Assembly: GCA_016839275.1 (NCBI GenBank)
Contig: JAEOUM010000114.1
Coordinates: 1 to 43,509 of the forward strand
Origin: Candidatus Thorarchaeota archaeon
Lineage (GTDB): Archaea; Asgardarchaeota; Thorarchaeia; Thorarchaeales; Thorarchaeaceae
Direction: 5' to 3'
Length of the DNA stretch: 43,509 nucleotides
A program made the position numbers and the translations under genes. Every line of letters starts with the position of its first letter. The first letter of the stretch is position 1. Shown here one piece after another: positions 1 to 7,889 of this stretch. The notes under the pieces were generated by a model. That model made no database searches, was not told the origin of the DNA, and saw only the letters and a program-made list of their open reading frames with translations.

Positions 1-945
1 AACCTCCGTGGAGTACTACGCTTGGTTTACCCCATCGCTCATGGAAAAATCGAAGACTGGGACGCAATTGAGAAGATATGGAGTTACACATTCTATAACG
101 ACTTGAAAGTTGACCCCAGTGAGAACCCAGTCCTTTTGACTGAAGCACCATTCAATCCCAGAGAAAACAGAGAGCGCATGGCCTCCGTTATGTTTGATAA
201 CTTCGGAGTACCTGCAGTATACGTTGCCACACAGGCAGTACTCTCACTGTACGCATCTGGTCGAACCACTGGTCTGGTCATTGACTCTGGTGACGGTGTG
301 ACCCACATAGTACCAATCTATGAGGGCTTTTCAATCAACCACGCCATCACAAGAATCGACCTGGCTGGAAGAGACATCACTGAGTACCTTCGCAGACTAC
401 TCAGGCAGACCGGATACACCTTTGTCAGCGGTGCTGAGAAAGAGATTGTCAGAGATATCAAAGAGAAGCTATGTTATGTAGCTCTTGATCCCGAGAGGGA
501 ACGAACTGTCGCTGACAAGGCTGGTGTTGACAAGCCATTCATGCTACCTGACGGTGAAGTAATCACAGTGGGTGCAGAGAGGTTCCAAGCTCCTGAGTTG
601 TTCTTCAACCCAAGCGCAATTGGCCTTGACACAATCCCACTCGACGAGCACATCGTCAACGCAATCAAGGCTTGTGACGTCGACTTGCGACGTGACCTGT
701 ACGCCAACATTGTACTATCAGGTGGTTCAACCATGTTCCCAGGACTTAAGGAGAGACTCCACAAAGAGATCACCGAACTAGTCCCAGAGAACATCGAAGT
801 CCGAATCATTGCTCCTCCAGAGAGACAGTACTCTGTCTGGATTGGTGGAAGCATTCTTGGCTCACTCAAGACATTCCAGAAGATGTGGGTGTCAAAGAAG
901 GAGTTCGAAGAAGTCGGACCCGAAGTGATACACCGCTGTATCTAG
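1..945 (+). CDS. Asgard actin (lokiactin-type), 5' end outside window
   Basis: Filament-forming ATPase of the actin family. The reading frame is open from base 1, so the TTG at 22 is not the start. Aligned from memory with eukaryotic actin, the visible part begins near residue 62 and lacks only the first ~60 residues. Actin landmarks in order: the LLTEAP motif, [10 protein letters not shown] followed by DSGDGVTH (second phosphate-binding loop), [23 protein letters not shown]-like stretch, [11 protein letters not shown] (adenosine-binding region), [18 protein letters not shown] and the C-terminal VIHRCI (eukaryotic VHRKCF). This closeness goes far beyond bacterial MreB or crenactin. A hairpin/T-run terminator follows the stop. 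The last codons plus the terminator are repeated twice downstream. A gelsolin-like candidate partner lies at 17425-18021. Confidence 0.97.
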   Translation, partial: NLRGVLRLVYPIAHGKIEDWDAIEKIWSYTFYNDLKVDPSENPVLLTEAPFNPRENRERMASVMFDNFGVPAVYVATQAVLSLYASGRTTGLVIDSGDGVTHIVPIYEGFSINHAITRIDLAGRDITEYLRRLLRQTGYTFVSGAEKEIVRDIKEKLCYVALDPERERTVADKAGVDKPFMLPDGEVITVGAERFQAPELFFNPSAIGLDTIPLDEHIVNAIKACDVDLRRDLYANIVLSGGSTMFPGLKERLHKEITELVPENIEVRIIAPPERQYSVWIGGSILGSLKTFQKMWVSKKEFEEVGPEVIHRCI

Positions 946-1000
946 TATACACACAGTTTAACGAAGGTGGGCTTCGTACCCCCTTCGTACTCTTGTTTTT
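894..1000 (+). repeat. Actin 3'-tail repeat, copy 1 (inside actin gene plus terminator)
   Basis: This block contains the last actin codons ([16 protein letters not shown], stop at 943-945), a short spacer, a hairpin and a T-run. The first 55 bases match copy 2 (1892-1946) with a single difference. Copy 3 (2629-2733) is more diverged. All three blocks are 105-107 bases from the first lysine codon to the end of the T-run, so the terminator was duplicated together with the coding tail. Confidence 0.93.
961..1000 (+). terminator. Intrinsic-type terminator of actin
   Basis: ACGAAGG-t-GGG pairs with CCC-c-CTTCGT around a short loop (961-988). The TCTTGTTTTT tract follows and ends at 1000. It sits 15 bases after the actin stop and in front of the convergent nitroreductase gene, as expected for a plus-strand terminator. 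Confidence 0.75.
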
Positions 1001-1049
1001 CAAACTTCTATATTAAAATAGAACCTAGTAGATGTGAAATGATTTACTT

Positions 1050-1661
1050 CTAGATCCATTTAATTTTTGGTTCTTTTCTATTCTGTTGAATACCATACAT
1101 TGTACTAGAATCATTCTCTGGATAGCCAAGTACAATGGGTCCATAAATTCGTTCGCCCTCTTTTATCTCGAGAGCTTCCATCACATTGGTGTTACCTGTG
1201 ACCAGCGCTCCAAATCCTACATAGCAACTGCCAAGACCTAGAGATGTAGCAGCAATCATAATGTTCTCACATGCTAGTGCACAGCTCACAGCGTAATCTG
1301 TTGGACCTATGACAAATACAATGACAGGTGCACCATAGTATATCACATCTTTGGGTTCATCCATGGATTCATAGTTCATCATTGTATCCTCATACATCTC
1401 TGGTTGACTTTCTTTCATTCCTTCTATCATTTGTTTCCAGAATGGAACTGTGGTTTGAATGAGTTTCAATTTGAACTCAGGGTCCTCAACAACGACAAAG
1501 CGCCATGGTTGGAATTGAACGCTTCCTTCTTCCATTCTTCCCCTCGAAGGTGCCTGATTTCCAGCTTCGATAATCGAATTGATGACATCTTTTGGAATGG
1601 GATCTGGTTTATATGACCTGATAGATCGCCTGTTCTTTATTACTTCAAGTACTTCATTCAT
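1050..1661 (-). CDS. Nitroreductase family protein
   Basis: Probable FMN-dependent NAD(P)H oxidoreductase of the nitroreductase fold, 203 aa, a normal length. The N-terminal VIKNRRSIRSYKPDPIPKD is the family's flavin-phosphate signature (RRSIR-Y/F), followed by the helix ending in AGNQAPS and QPWRFVVVED. The C-terminal half has the CENIMIAATSLGLGSCYVG segment and the YGPIVLGYPE strand typical of the family. The substrate cannot be deduced. The ATG start at 1661 gives the full N-terminal signature. The gene converges on actin and lies between copies 1 and 2 of the actin-tail repeat. Confidence 0.93.
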   Translation of the reverse strand: MNEVLEVIKNRRSIRSYKPDPIPKDVINSIIEAGNQAPSRGRMEEGSVQFQPWRFVVVEDPEFKLKLIQTTVPFWKQMIEGMKESQPEMYEDTMMNYESMDEPKDVIYYGAPVIVFVIGPTDYAVSCALACENIMIAATSLGLGSCYVGFGALVTGNTNVMEALEIKEGERIYGPIVLGYPENDSSTMYGIQQNRKEPKIKWI

Positions 1662-1891
1662 TCTTTTCTCTCCAAGATGTTATATTGTACTGGTGAAACC
1701 TGATACTTCACTAGATGATTTAACGCTCAAAATATAAATGAGAGGCACAAGAAAGGGTCACAACATGTGACTTCACCTAAGGAGTTGTACCTTGATTTTA
1801 TAGCTGACTAAATCGCTCGACTTTGAAAAAATGTTTTGCATCGTTCTTCTATTCTACATTTTAGTCAAAGTGACAATGAGTATTAAATAGT

Positions 1892-1998
1892 AAAGAAGGC
1901 GTTCGAAGAAGTCGGACCCGAAGTGATACACCGCTGTATCTAGTATGTAATTAGTTTCCAAAGAAGGAGTTTTTTCCCTCTTCGCTCTCTTGTTTTTT
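1892..1998 (+). repeat. Actin 3'-tail repeat, copy 2 (detached)
   Basis: This copy encodes [16 protein letters not shown] plus the TAG stop in frame, but nothing of the actin body precedes it: a TAA and no start codon lie just upstream. Bases 1892-1946 equal 894-948 except one A-to-C change. An imperfect hairpin (AGAAGG against CCcTCTT, about 1962-1983) and a T-run ending at 1998 follow, in the same spacing as in copy 1. The 230 bases upstream (1662-1891) show no gene I can recognise. Confidence 0.93.
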
Positions 1999-1999
1999 C

Positions 2000-2539
2000 T
2001 CACTGTTTATTGGCTACAGCATCATCCTGTTTCTTTTCCCACCATGATGGTTTCTTTTCGAGAAGTTCATCCTTCGGACGCTCTATTCCTGATTTTACCA
2101 TCCACATCACAACAAGACCAAGTATGAATTGGAAAGGTAATGGTCCTGCATAGATTCCACTAGCATACGCTTCAAATGGAACTGACATTCCTGAAACGAA
2201 AATGGGGATGATCAAGCTCAATAGACCTGAAACGATTGCCCCTCGTTGAGTAGTTGGTTTTATGCAATAATATGTGACCTGAAGTGCATAGATTATGAAG
2301 AACAACAAGAGCATTACAATGATCATTGCATACACTGATCCAAGTATCCATCCTGATGGTTCCGTTCCTCCAGGTGGATTATAGGCTCCAAACAAGAAGA
2401 AGTATGTTGGCTCCATTTCCCACCCTATTCCTGACTGGTATGAAAGTGATGTAGGAGATATCACTAGGGGAGTCAGAACCGTCACACACCACAGCATGAG
2501 TAAACCAAGTTTTACCTGCAAACGATTTAACGAACTCAT
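2000..2539 (-). CDS. Four-helix membrane protein, unknown
   Basis: I do not recognise the family. With the ATG at 2539 it has 179 aa. That start is preferred over a TTG at 2551 because a GAGG sits seven bases upstream of it. Four hydrophobic segments are visible: LGLLMLWCVTVLTPLVI near the N-terminus, a long SVYAMIIVMLLLFFIIYAL segment, GLLSLIIPIFVSG, and FILGLVVMWMV. A charged, lysine- and tryptophan-containing C-terminal tail (KKPSWWEKKQDD) follows and is probably cytoplasmic. It is flanked by actin-tail repeats 2 and 3, and its stop codon touches the end of repeat 2. Confidence 0.7.
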   Translation of the reverse strand: MSSLNRLQVKLGLLMLWCVTVLTPLVISPTSLSYQSGIGWEMEPTYFFLFGAYNPPGGTEPSGWILGSVYAMIIVMLLLFFIIYALQVTYYCIKPTTQRGAIVSGLLSLIIPIFVSGMSVPFEAYASGIYAGPLPFQFILGLVVMWMVKSGIERPKDELLEKKPSWWEKKQDDAVANKQ

Positions 2540-2628
2540 CGATTTCCTCAATTATCAATAGATAGGACTTGGAAATAAATCTCGTCTATAGTGAAAATAT
2601 GTACTAGATAGTTGAGGTCAAGTTTTCT

Positions 2629-2733
2629 AAAGAAAGTGTTCGAGGAAATCAAGCCCGAAGTCATACACCGCTGTATCTTGTATACGTTCATTTTACGAAG
2701 AGGGAGTCTTTCCCTCTTCGCTCTCTCGTTTTT
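2629..2733 (+). repeat. Actin 3'-tail repeat, copy 3 (detached, diverged)
   Basis: The frame reads [16 protein letters not shown] followed by TTG instead of the TAG stop. Several differences from copy 1 are silent (GAA/GAG, GTG/GTC) or conservative (V/I). This suggests the copy descends from a different actin gene that was under selection before the fragment was detached. The trailing part holds a hairpin with a perfect 10-bp stem and a T-run, so the terminator is better preserved here than in copy 2. Confidence 0.9.
2696..2733 (+). terminator. Terminator-like hairpin of actin-tail copy 3
   Basis: CGAAGAGGGA (2696-2705) pairs perfectly with TCCCTCTTCG (2711-2720) around a 5-base loop. A pyrimidine-rich tract ending in TTTTT follows. 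No gene reads into it from the left on the plus strand, so it is either a relic or serves antisense transcription between two minus-strand genes. Confidence 0.6.
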
Positions 2734-2747
2734 GATGCCCTTCTCCT

Positions 2748-3383
2748 TTAGATTTCATCTGCTTTTGCTGTTCCCAGTAAATAGCCGCCGAAACAAATAA
2801 TCCACGCCAGAAGTGGATAAATTGCCCAACGTTCCAATGATCCTTTTGCCATCCCGAGAAATGTCACCGTAGAGCCCGTTGGAAGCCCCAAATAGGGGAT
2901 GAAGACAATTGCTAGGACTAGTGACATCAATCCAAGCACTACTGCCATTATTGACATAGGTTTACTCTGGTAAGTATAGGAACCAATGGCTGCAAATGCT
3001 CCGAACATAATTGCTAGTAAGGTAGCAATGCTGTGCATTGGTTGAAGACTAGCGGGGAATACTCCCACGCCCATCGCACCAATTCCAGTAATTGTCAGGA
3101 GAACTGGTAGATGCTTTCTCTCGGTTGATTTGAATAAGAAAAACGCTCCAACTACTAGAAATGCTCCAAGCATGAAGACAGATAGATTGTAGATTGATGC
3201 GGTCGGTCCAATTCCAAGGTCACTGACATAGTCAATACGACTGCTATATCCATCAAACCATGACTCTGCGGCAAGAATACCCAAGAACCATTGAATGCCT
3301 CCTATTAGGAAGGAGCTACCGCTTATTGTTGTCTTATCAAACCGTTTTACTAGATTTTTTAGTGATGTTGTAGATTCTGTCAT
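2748..3383 (-). CDS. DUF998 family membrane protein
   Basis: 211 aa with six likely membrane helices, starting at an ATG. The features match DUF998 as I know it: a first helix followed by SSRIDYVSDLGIGPTASIYNLSVF (the conserved Y-x3-DLG then FN/YN-S region), then GVFPASLQPMHSIATLLAI with a membrane-embedded histidine, and a final WAIYPLLAWIICFGGYLL helix. The molecular role of the family is not established. The gene follows actin-tail copy 3 on the opposite strand. Confidence 0.8.
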   Translation of the reverse strand: MTESTTSLKNLVKRFDKTTISGSSFLIGGIQWFLGILAAESWFDGYSSRIDYVSDLGIGPTASIYNLSVFMLGAFLVVGAFFLFKSTERKHLPVLLTITGIGAMGVGVFPASLQPMHSIATLLAIMFGAFAAIGSYTYQSKPMSIMAVVLGLMSLVLAIVFIPYLGLPTGSTVTFLGMAKGSLERWAIYPLLAWIICFGGYLLGTAKADEI

Positions 3384-3526
3384 TTTGAATCACGAATTTG
3401 AACATGCATGGAATGAATATAAGAAGTAGACAATCTTTGAACTACATTGTTGTCTGCGCGGCAAACTTGACTGGTGACACCTTATTATTCCAATTCCAAG
3501 TATCTATTGCGTGATTAGGATTTTGT

Positions 3527-4582
3527 CTAGATTGTTTTCTTGAGTATGCGTCTAAGATCTAATGCGTACTTGTTTACTTCAATCATTGCTTCTTCAAGAA
3601 CACGAGGGTAGCGTATTGCGCAGCTTTGGTAAAAGAACATTAATTGCGCATATCGAGCAGCAATAAAGAGGTCAAGATATTCGAATCCTATATTCTCTAG
3701 AGGGCTTGTTTCTTTATACCCTGCAATCAGTGCATCCTGCAGTAAGGGAGACGCATTGATGTAATCACTGAAATAGTGTGCTAATAGAACTGCCAGATCG
3801 AAAATCCAATATCCAAAGCCACAGTCATCGAAGTCGAAAGGATGAGCTTTACCCGCAAGGAATGTGACATTATCAATTAAGCTCAAATCTGCATGGATTA
3901 GTCCATATACGTTCTTACCTTTTCCCAATTGTTCAGTGGTTTCCTGAACTTTTCTCAAAGTTTCATTGAAGATGCTTTGATGGACCTTTGGAATCGCACT
4001 ATGTGTTTCTTTTGCTGGAACACCGTAGCCAAAGCCATCTCCAAAGAGTCCTTCCCAATCCCACTGGGGTCGTGCAAAACATTTTGGTCGTTTCCAATTC
4101 TTGGACTGTTCATGCATTCTCCCTACTACTAAACCAAGTGCATTGAAATGCTTAGGAAGAATTCTGTTTTTTAAGAACCTACCCTCTGTCCATCCAATGA
4201 GCGTGCAGTTTCTCTTCCTTGCCACGTTGTGATTTTCACCAACTACTGTTAACCAATGACGCTCTTGGTTCAGGAAGGGCTTTGGGACGGGAACTCCTGC
4301 CTGATGTAGGGCTGATAGCCAATCCATCTCGGAAGCTATGAATTCTGATTTCATGTAGTTTGGTTGGTGTAGTCTTAATGCGTATTTTCCGGGGACAAAC
4401 GTACTAGCTGATTTTGTACCAGGGTGCACGATTACTTGGTATATCCCGTTTCCACTGTAGTTGATGAATTTGAGTTCTGCATCGCTTAATCCATAGCACT
4501 GAAGTGCGTTCTTTGCCAGACTCCTCAAACTGAGCAAGAGGGCACGATGACTGACCTGAGTATCAGTTGCCATCTCTATCAC
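3527..4582 (-). CDS. Phosphotransferase of the APH / homoserine kinase-like fold
   Basis: Protein-kinase-like small-molecule phosphotransferase, about 350 aa. The catalytic loop is visible as HADLSLIDN (H-x-D-x4-N, catalytic Asp and metal-binding Asn), and the DFDD stretch after it corresponds to the Mg-binding D-F-D. KYALRLHQP near residue 65 is the expected nucleotide-binding lysine strand. Overall layout resembles the SrkA/RdoA and homoserine kinase II groups, so the substrate could be a protein, a sugar or an amino alcohol. The first start is GTG at 4582; an ATG at 4573 is equally possible. Confidence 0.85.
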   Translation of the reverse strand: MIEMATDTQVSHRALLLSLRSLAKNALQCYGLSDAELKFINYSGNGIYQVIVHPGTKSASTFVPGKYALRLHQPNYMKSEFIASEMDWLSALHQAGVPVPKPFLNQERHWLTVVGENHNVARKRNCTLIGWTEGRFLKNRILPKHFNALGLVVGRMHEQSKNWKRPKCFARPQWDWEGLFGDGFGYGVPAKETHSAIPKVHQSIFNETLRKVQETTEQLGKGKNVYGLIHADLSLIDNVTFLAGKAHPFDFDDCGFGYWIFDLAVLLAHYFSDYINASPLLQDALIAGYKETSPLENIGFEYLDLFIAARYAQLMFFYQSCAIRYPRVLEEAMIEVNKYALDLRRILKKTI

Positions 4583-4791
4583 GTTCTAATGTAACATATC
4601 AACTTGAAGGTATTAGTTCGTCATGATGTCGTTCTATATTTATTTCGAAGCATTAACGCGATTTGCATTTGATTAGTTGTGAACATCGAAAAATTCGCAG
4701 CCCCCATCATGAGATAAATAACCCATGTTAATTCTTGAATCCATAGATTGCTCTATAAGTCATGTATTAGTGAAAGTTTTCGGATGAGAAA

Positions 4792-6045
4792 TTGGCAATC
4801 ACGTCTTGGATTCCTGTCATTGTGCTTGCAATCGTCTTCTCAATGATTGCTATCAGAAAAATCGGAAATGTCCGAGTAAAGATCTGGCAAGCAATGACCA
4901 TTGGAGCAATAGCAGTCTTATTGACGGGTCAAATTACACTATTCGATGCTCTTTACTCAATCAACATTGATGTGATGCTGTTTCTCTTTGGCATGTTCGT
5001 TGTAGGGGAAGCAATGCAGAGAAGTGGCTATCTCAATATCCTATCATTCAAACTATTTCATCATGCCAAGAATGCGAATCATCTGGTTCTACTAATTCTC
5101 TTTCCAATAGGTTTATTGTCGGCAATTCTAATGAATGATACTCTAGCAATCATCGGTACACCTGTCATGCTAAGTATCTCAAAAAGACAAAATATTTCTT
5201 CCAAGCTTCTTCTTATGGCATTAGCTGTTGCAGTTACTACTGGAAGTGTTCTAAGTCCAATTGGCAATCCTCAGAATCTCTTGATTGCTAGCTCTGGTAT
5301 AGCAAATCCGTTTGTGTCTTTTCTGCAGTATCTGTTTTTGCCTTCATTGGTTTCGTTGGCAATTGCATTCATCATTCTGAAGATATTCTATCGAAAGCAT
5401 TTCAAGAATGAAATTGTCCTTGAAAACTTCGATACTAGTGCGCCTGATGATAGGCTAATCAAAATAGCAAAATTAGCATTAGGCTTGCTTGTGACTCTTA
5501 TTGTCTTGAAAATGATTTTTGGCATAATAGCGCCATGGATAGATCTAAGACTCTCCTACATAGCTCTCATTTCCTCTTTACCAATTCTCTTACTAAGTAG
5601 TGAAAGAGTGAAGATTGTAAAGAACATTGATTGGTCCACACTGCTATTCTTCGTGTCCATGTTTGTCTTGATGGCGAGTGTCTGGCTGAGTGGCTTTTTC
5701 CAGGAACTTCTGATTGACTTAAGTCTGGATGTAACTTCAATTCCAGTCATCTTGATTATCGGCGTGATGTTCAGTCAATTGATTTCAAATGTACCTCTGG
5801 TAGCATTGTATCTTCCCATACTCTCAATGTCCAGTACTACTGTTCCTCAGCTAATGGCTCTTGCAGCAGGGAGTACAATAGCTGGAAATATGCTCATTCT
5901 TGGTGCAGCCAGTAATGTGATTATAATTCAGAATGCGGAAAGACAGGGAGAAACTCTAGGTTTCTTAGAATTCGCGAAAATTGGAATCCCTCTCGTTTGT
6001 TTGCAAACAATGGTATATTTTCTATTCTTGAGTGTCTTAGTATGA
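4792..6045 (+). CDS. SLC13/ArsB-type ion transporter
   Basis: 417-aa polytopic membrane protein of the ion transporter superfamily that includes ArsB, NhaD, CitM and DASS. Two internal repeats can be seen. The first ends in VTTGSVLSPIGNPQNLLIASS, the re-entrant S-P-I-G-N-P/T-N substrate loop; the second has QLISNVPLVALYLPIL and ending GSTIAGNMLILGAASNVI. About 10-11 helices are likely. Substrate (arsenite, dicarboxylate, Na+/H+) cannot be decided. TTG is the start: GGATGAG lies at Shine-Dalgarno distance and the only nearby ATG is out of frame. Confidence 0.88.
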   Translation: MAITSWIPVIVLAIVFSMIAIRKIGNVRVKIWQAMTIGAIAVLLTGQITLFDALYSINIDVMLFLFGMFVVGEAMQRSGYLNILSFKLFHHAKNANHLVLLILFPIGLLSAILMNDTLAIIGTPVMLSISKRQNISSKLLLMALAVAVTTGSVLSPIGNPQNLLIASSGIANPFVSFLQYLFLPSLVSLAIAFIILKIFYRKHFKNEIVLENFDTSAPDDRLIKIAKLALGLLVTLIVLKMIFGIIAPWIDLRLSYIALISSLPILLLSSERVKIVKNIDWSTLLFFVSMFVLMASVWLSGFFQELLIDLSLDVTSIPVILIIGVMFSQLISNVPLVALYLPILSMSSTTVPQLMALAAGSTIAGNMLILGAASNVIIIQNAERQGETLGFLEFAKIGIPLVCLQTMVYFLFLSVLV

Positions 6046-6181
6046 AGAGTCCACATCTGTTCTTGGAGTAACAGGTTGGACGACAGCCATACTACACATG
6101 TATCTCCAATTTAAGCAGAAATTAAAAACCACTGAGATATACTAGCCTTCTATGCATTATTTCACAAGTAGGTGATGATGG

Positions 6182-6661
6182 TTGAGTTCTTCAAACGTTG
6201 AATTTCGAAGAGCATCTGAAAGAGACATTGATGTCATTGTGGAACTCTGGATGGACTCATCGAGATACCATAAGAAACTCGATTCTAGGCTAGCAGTTAG
6301 AAAGGATGCTCCAAAGAATATCCATGCATTCCTCTCGAAATTAGTTTTAGATGAAAATAACTACTTGGCAGTTGCATTGGTGAACGACACCATAATTGGA
6401 TACATATGCGTTCTAATCCAAGAACGTCCTCCAATTCATTTTGAGAAGATGAGTGGTTTTCTCGACGGTATTTTTGTTAAACCGGATTATAGACAACAGG
6501 GAGTTGGTTCAGAGCTTTATCAGATGGCATTGAGGTGGTTAAAGGAGCATGAGATTAGGAGCATGAGGTTGACGGTGTCTCCTCACAATTCGGTTGGCTT
6601 GTCTTTTTGGAGAAAACAGGGTTTCACTGAGCTCATGTACGTAATGCACATTCAAATATGA
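6182..6661 (+). CDS. GNAT family N-acetyltransferase
   Basis: 159 aa. The acetyl-CoA pyrophosphate-binding motif A is clear: VKPDYRQQGVGSELYQMAL (Q/R-x-x-G-x-G/S). It is followed by the LTVSPHNSVGLSFWRKQGF motif B region, which is typical of RimI-like acetyltransferases. An acceptor cannot be named. The start is TTG directly after AGGTGATGATGG, which serves as the ribosome-binding site. Confidence 0.9.
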   Translation: MSSSNVEFRRASERDIDVIVELWMDSSRYHKKLDSRLAVRKDAPKNIHAFLSKLVLDENNYLAVALVNDTIIGYICVLIQERPPIHFEKMSGFLDGIFVKPDYRQQGVGSELYQMALRWLKEHEIRSMRLTVSPHNSVGLSFWRKQGFTELMYVMHIQI

Positions 6662-6685
6662 CACAACTCGACTAAATCCCTACGA

Positions 6686-7759
6686 TCAGGCGGTCCAGAA
6701 TATCCAATCGCCATCTGTCTTCTCGCCCATCAGTTTCCCTTTATCGAAACGTCGTTTCACAGTTGCATGGATCATCTTGTCTCTGTTTTTAGCTCTAGGA
6801 TCTGCCTCTTTGAGAGCTGTAATTACCTCTTTCATCGTTTTCCTACCAGGCAACTTGAAGAAACCTCCTTTGATGAGACCGTCAACTGCCTTTGATGCTG
6901 ACCAAGGATCCGGTTTCGAGGCTAGCTCTGCTTCAAGTGACCTTCTTGCCTCTTTGAACTTAAGCTCAATCTCGTCCATGGGAACACCAACTATGTCGAT
7001 TTTATCAAGGTCACCAATGCCCAATCCCTTCTTTACAAATGATTGAATCACCTGCGTTTTTTGTGGTTTAATACCCGCGAGGTGGAAACCTATTGCTTCT
7101 ACTGCTACAGCATCACGCCCAACAAAGAGAAAGTCAGTCCTAGTTCTAGCTCCCTTTCCCTTGAAGAACTGTGAGAAGTAGGTAGCATCTAAAACAGCCA
7201 AGTCGATGCCTCCGATAGTTTCGTAGAGGGTAGTTAAGAGATTGAAGAATATCTCACTTTTATGATACTGTACCTTCTTCCTTGTTGGAGGAAGCCCAAA
7301 GAGGTTCTTGAGAATGCTACCCCTCTCATAGCTTCTCATAACGTGCGTATTGACGAAGACACGAGGTTTCAGAATTATCTTTGCAATGTCAATGACTACT
7401 TCTCTAATTGGATTTGAAACCCTAATTGGTATGGTCTCATTCTCATCAGACAGGTTCACGGGAACAACGGTATCTGAGAATAATGCTTCCCATACCTTTA
7501 GTCTATCAGTACCTGTTCCTTGATAGTTATCAGTCTCAACAAGGTATTTCTTAGGTGCGTTTGAGAATGCTCTAAGAATCCCATCAACAGTTTCTACTGT
7601 CGAATACCATCCACTCTCTGGGTAGAATACGCCTACTTTGATTACGACTTCACGATTTGAAACGTCAATGTCCTCAATTCCCCCTATGAGATCGCATGCA
7701 TACTTGACAGCATCGTGCTTGTGTTTTCTTAAATCGACTGCTGCTACAACTGCATTCAT
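6686..7759 (-). CDS. DUF362 domain protein
   Basis: 357 aa, starting with ATG. The N-terminal VVIKVGVFYPESGWYSTVETVDGILRAF and VETDNYQGTGTDRLKVWE resemble the DUF362 core (V-x-x-K-x-N..., T-x-P..., E-x-D). VFVNTHVMRSYERGSILKNLFGLPP matches its 'N-x-P-x-x-K-T-H... K-N-x-x-G' stretch, and FLFVGRDAVAVEAIGFHLAG its 'D-x-x-A-x-D' stretch with a substitution. Unlike many members it carries no ferredoxin-type cysteines. Enzymatic role unknown. Confidence 0.82.
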   Translation of the reverse strand: MNAVVAAVDLRKHKHDAVKYACDLIGGIEDIDVSNREVVIKVGVFYPESGWYSTVETVDGILRAFSNAPKKYLVETDNYQGTGTDRLKVWEALFSDTVVPVNLSDENETIPIRVSNPIREVVIDIAKIILKPRVFVNTHVMRSYERGSILKNLFGLPPTRKKVQYHKSEIFFNLLTTLYETIGGIDLAVLDATYFSQFFKGKGARTRTDFLFVGRDAVAVEAIGFHLAGIKPQKTQVIQSFVKKGLGIGDLDKIDIVGVPMDEIELKFKEARRSLEAELASKPDPWSASKAVDGLIKGGFFKLPGRKTMKEVITALKEADPRAKNRDKMIHATVKRRFDKGKLMGEKTDGDWIFWTA

Positions 7760-7889
7760 TCTTCATCTTCACCCTAACGACGCGTCAATGGATTTCTGTA
7801 CATATCTTCTCTACTCATAAATTCCGAGTTAGAGAACATGTGAATCATAGTCCTGGAACTTTTTCCATTAACTGATGTTCTCAAGATCA

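Noticed and set aside
474-869. Minus-strand 131-codon frame inside actin
   Set aside because: It is a shadow of the actin gene: low-complexity Ser-rich composition and no recognisable fold.
894-2733. The actin-tail repeats as a CRISPR-like or transposon-end repeat
   Set aside because: There are only three copies with spacing of hundreds of bases, they are direct repeats with coding content, and no transposase or inverted ends were seen.
2612-2800. Open frame reading through actin-tail copy 3 as a 62-residue protein
   Set aside because: It is the detached actin tail with its stop codon lost; the extension runs through the terminator hairpin into the antisense of the DUF998 gene and looks non-protein-like.
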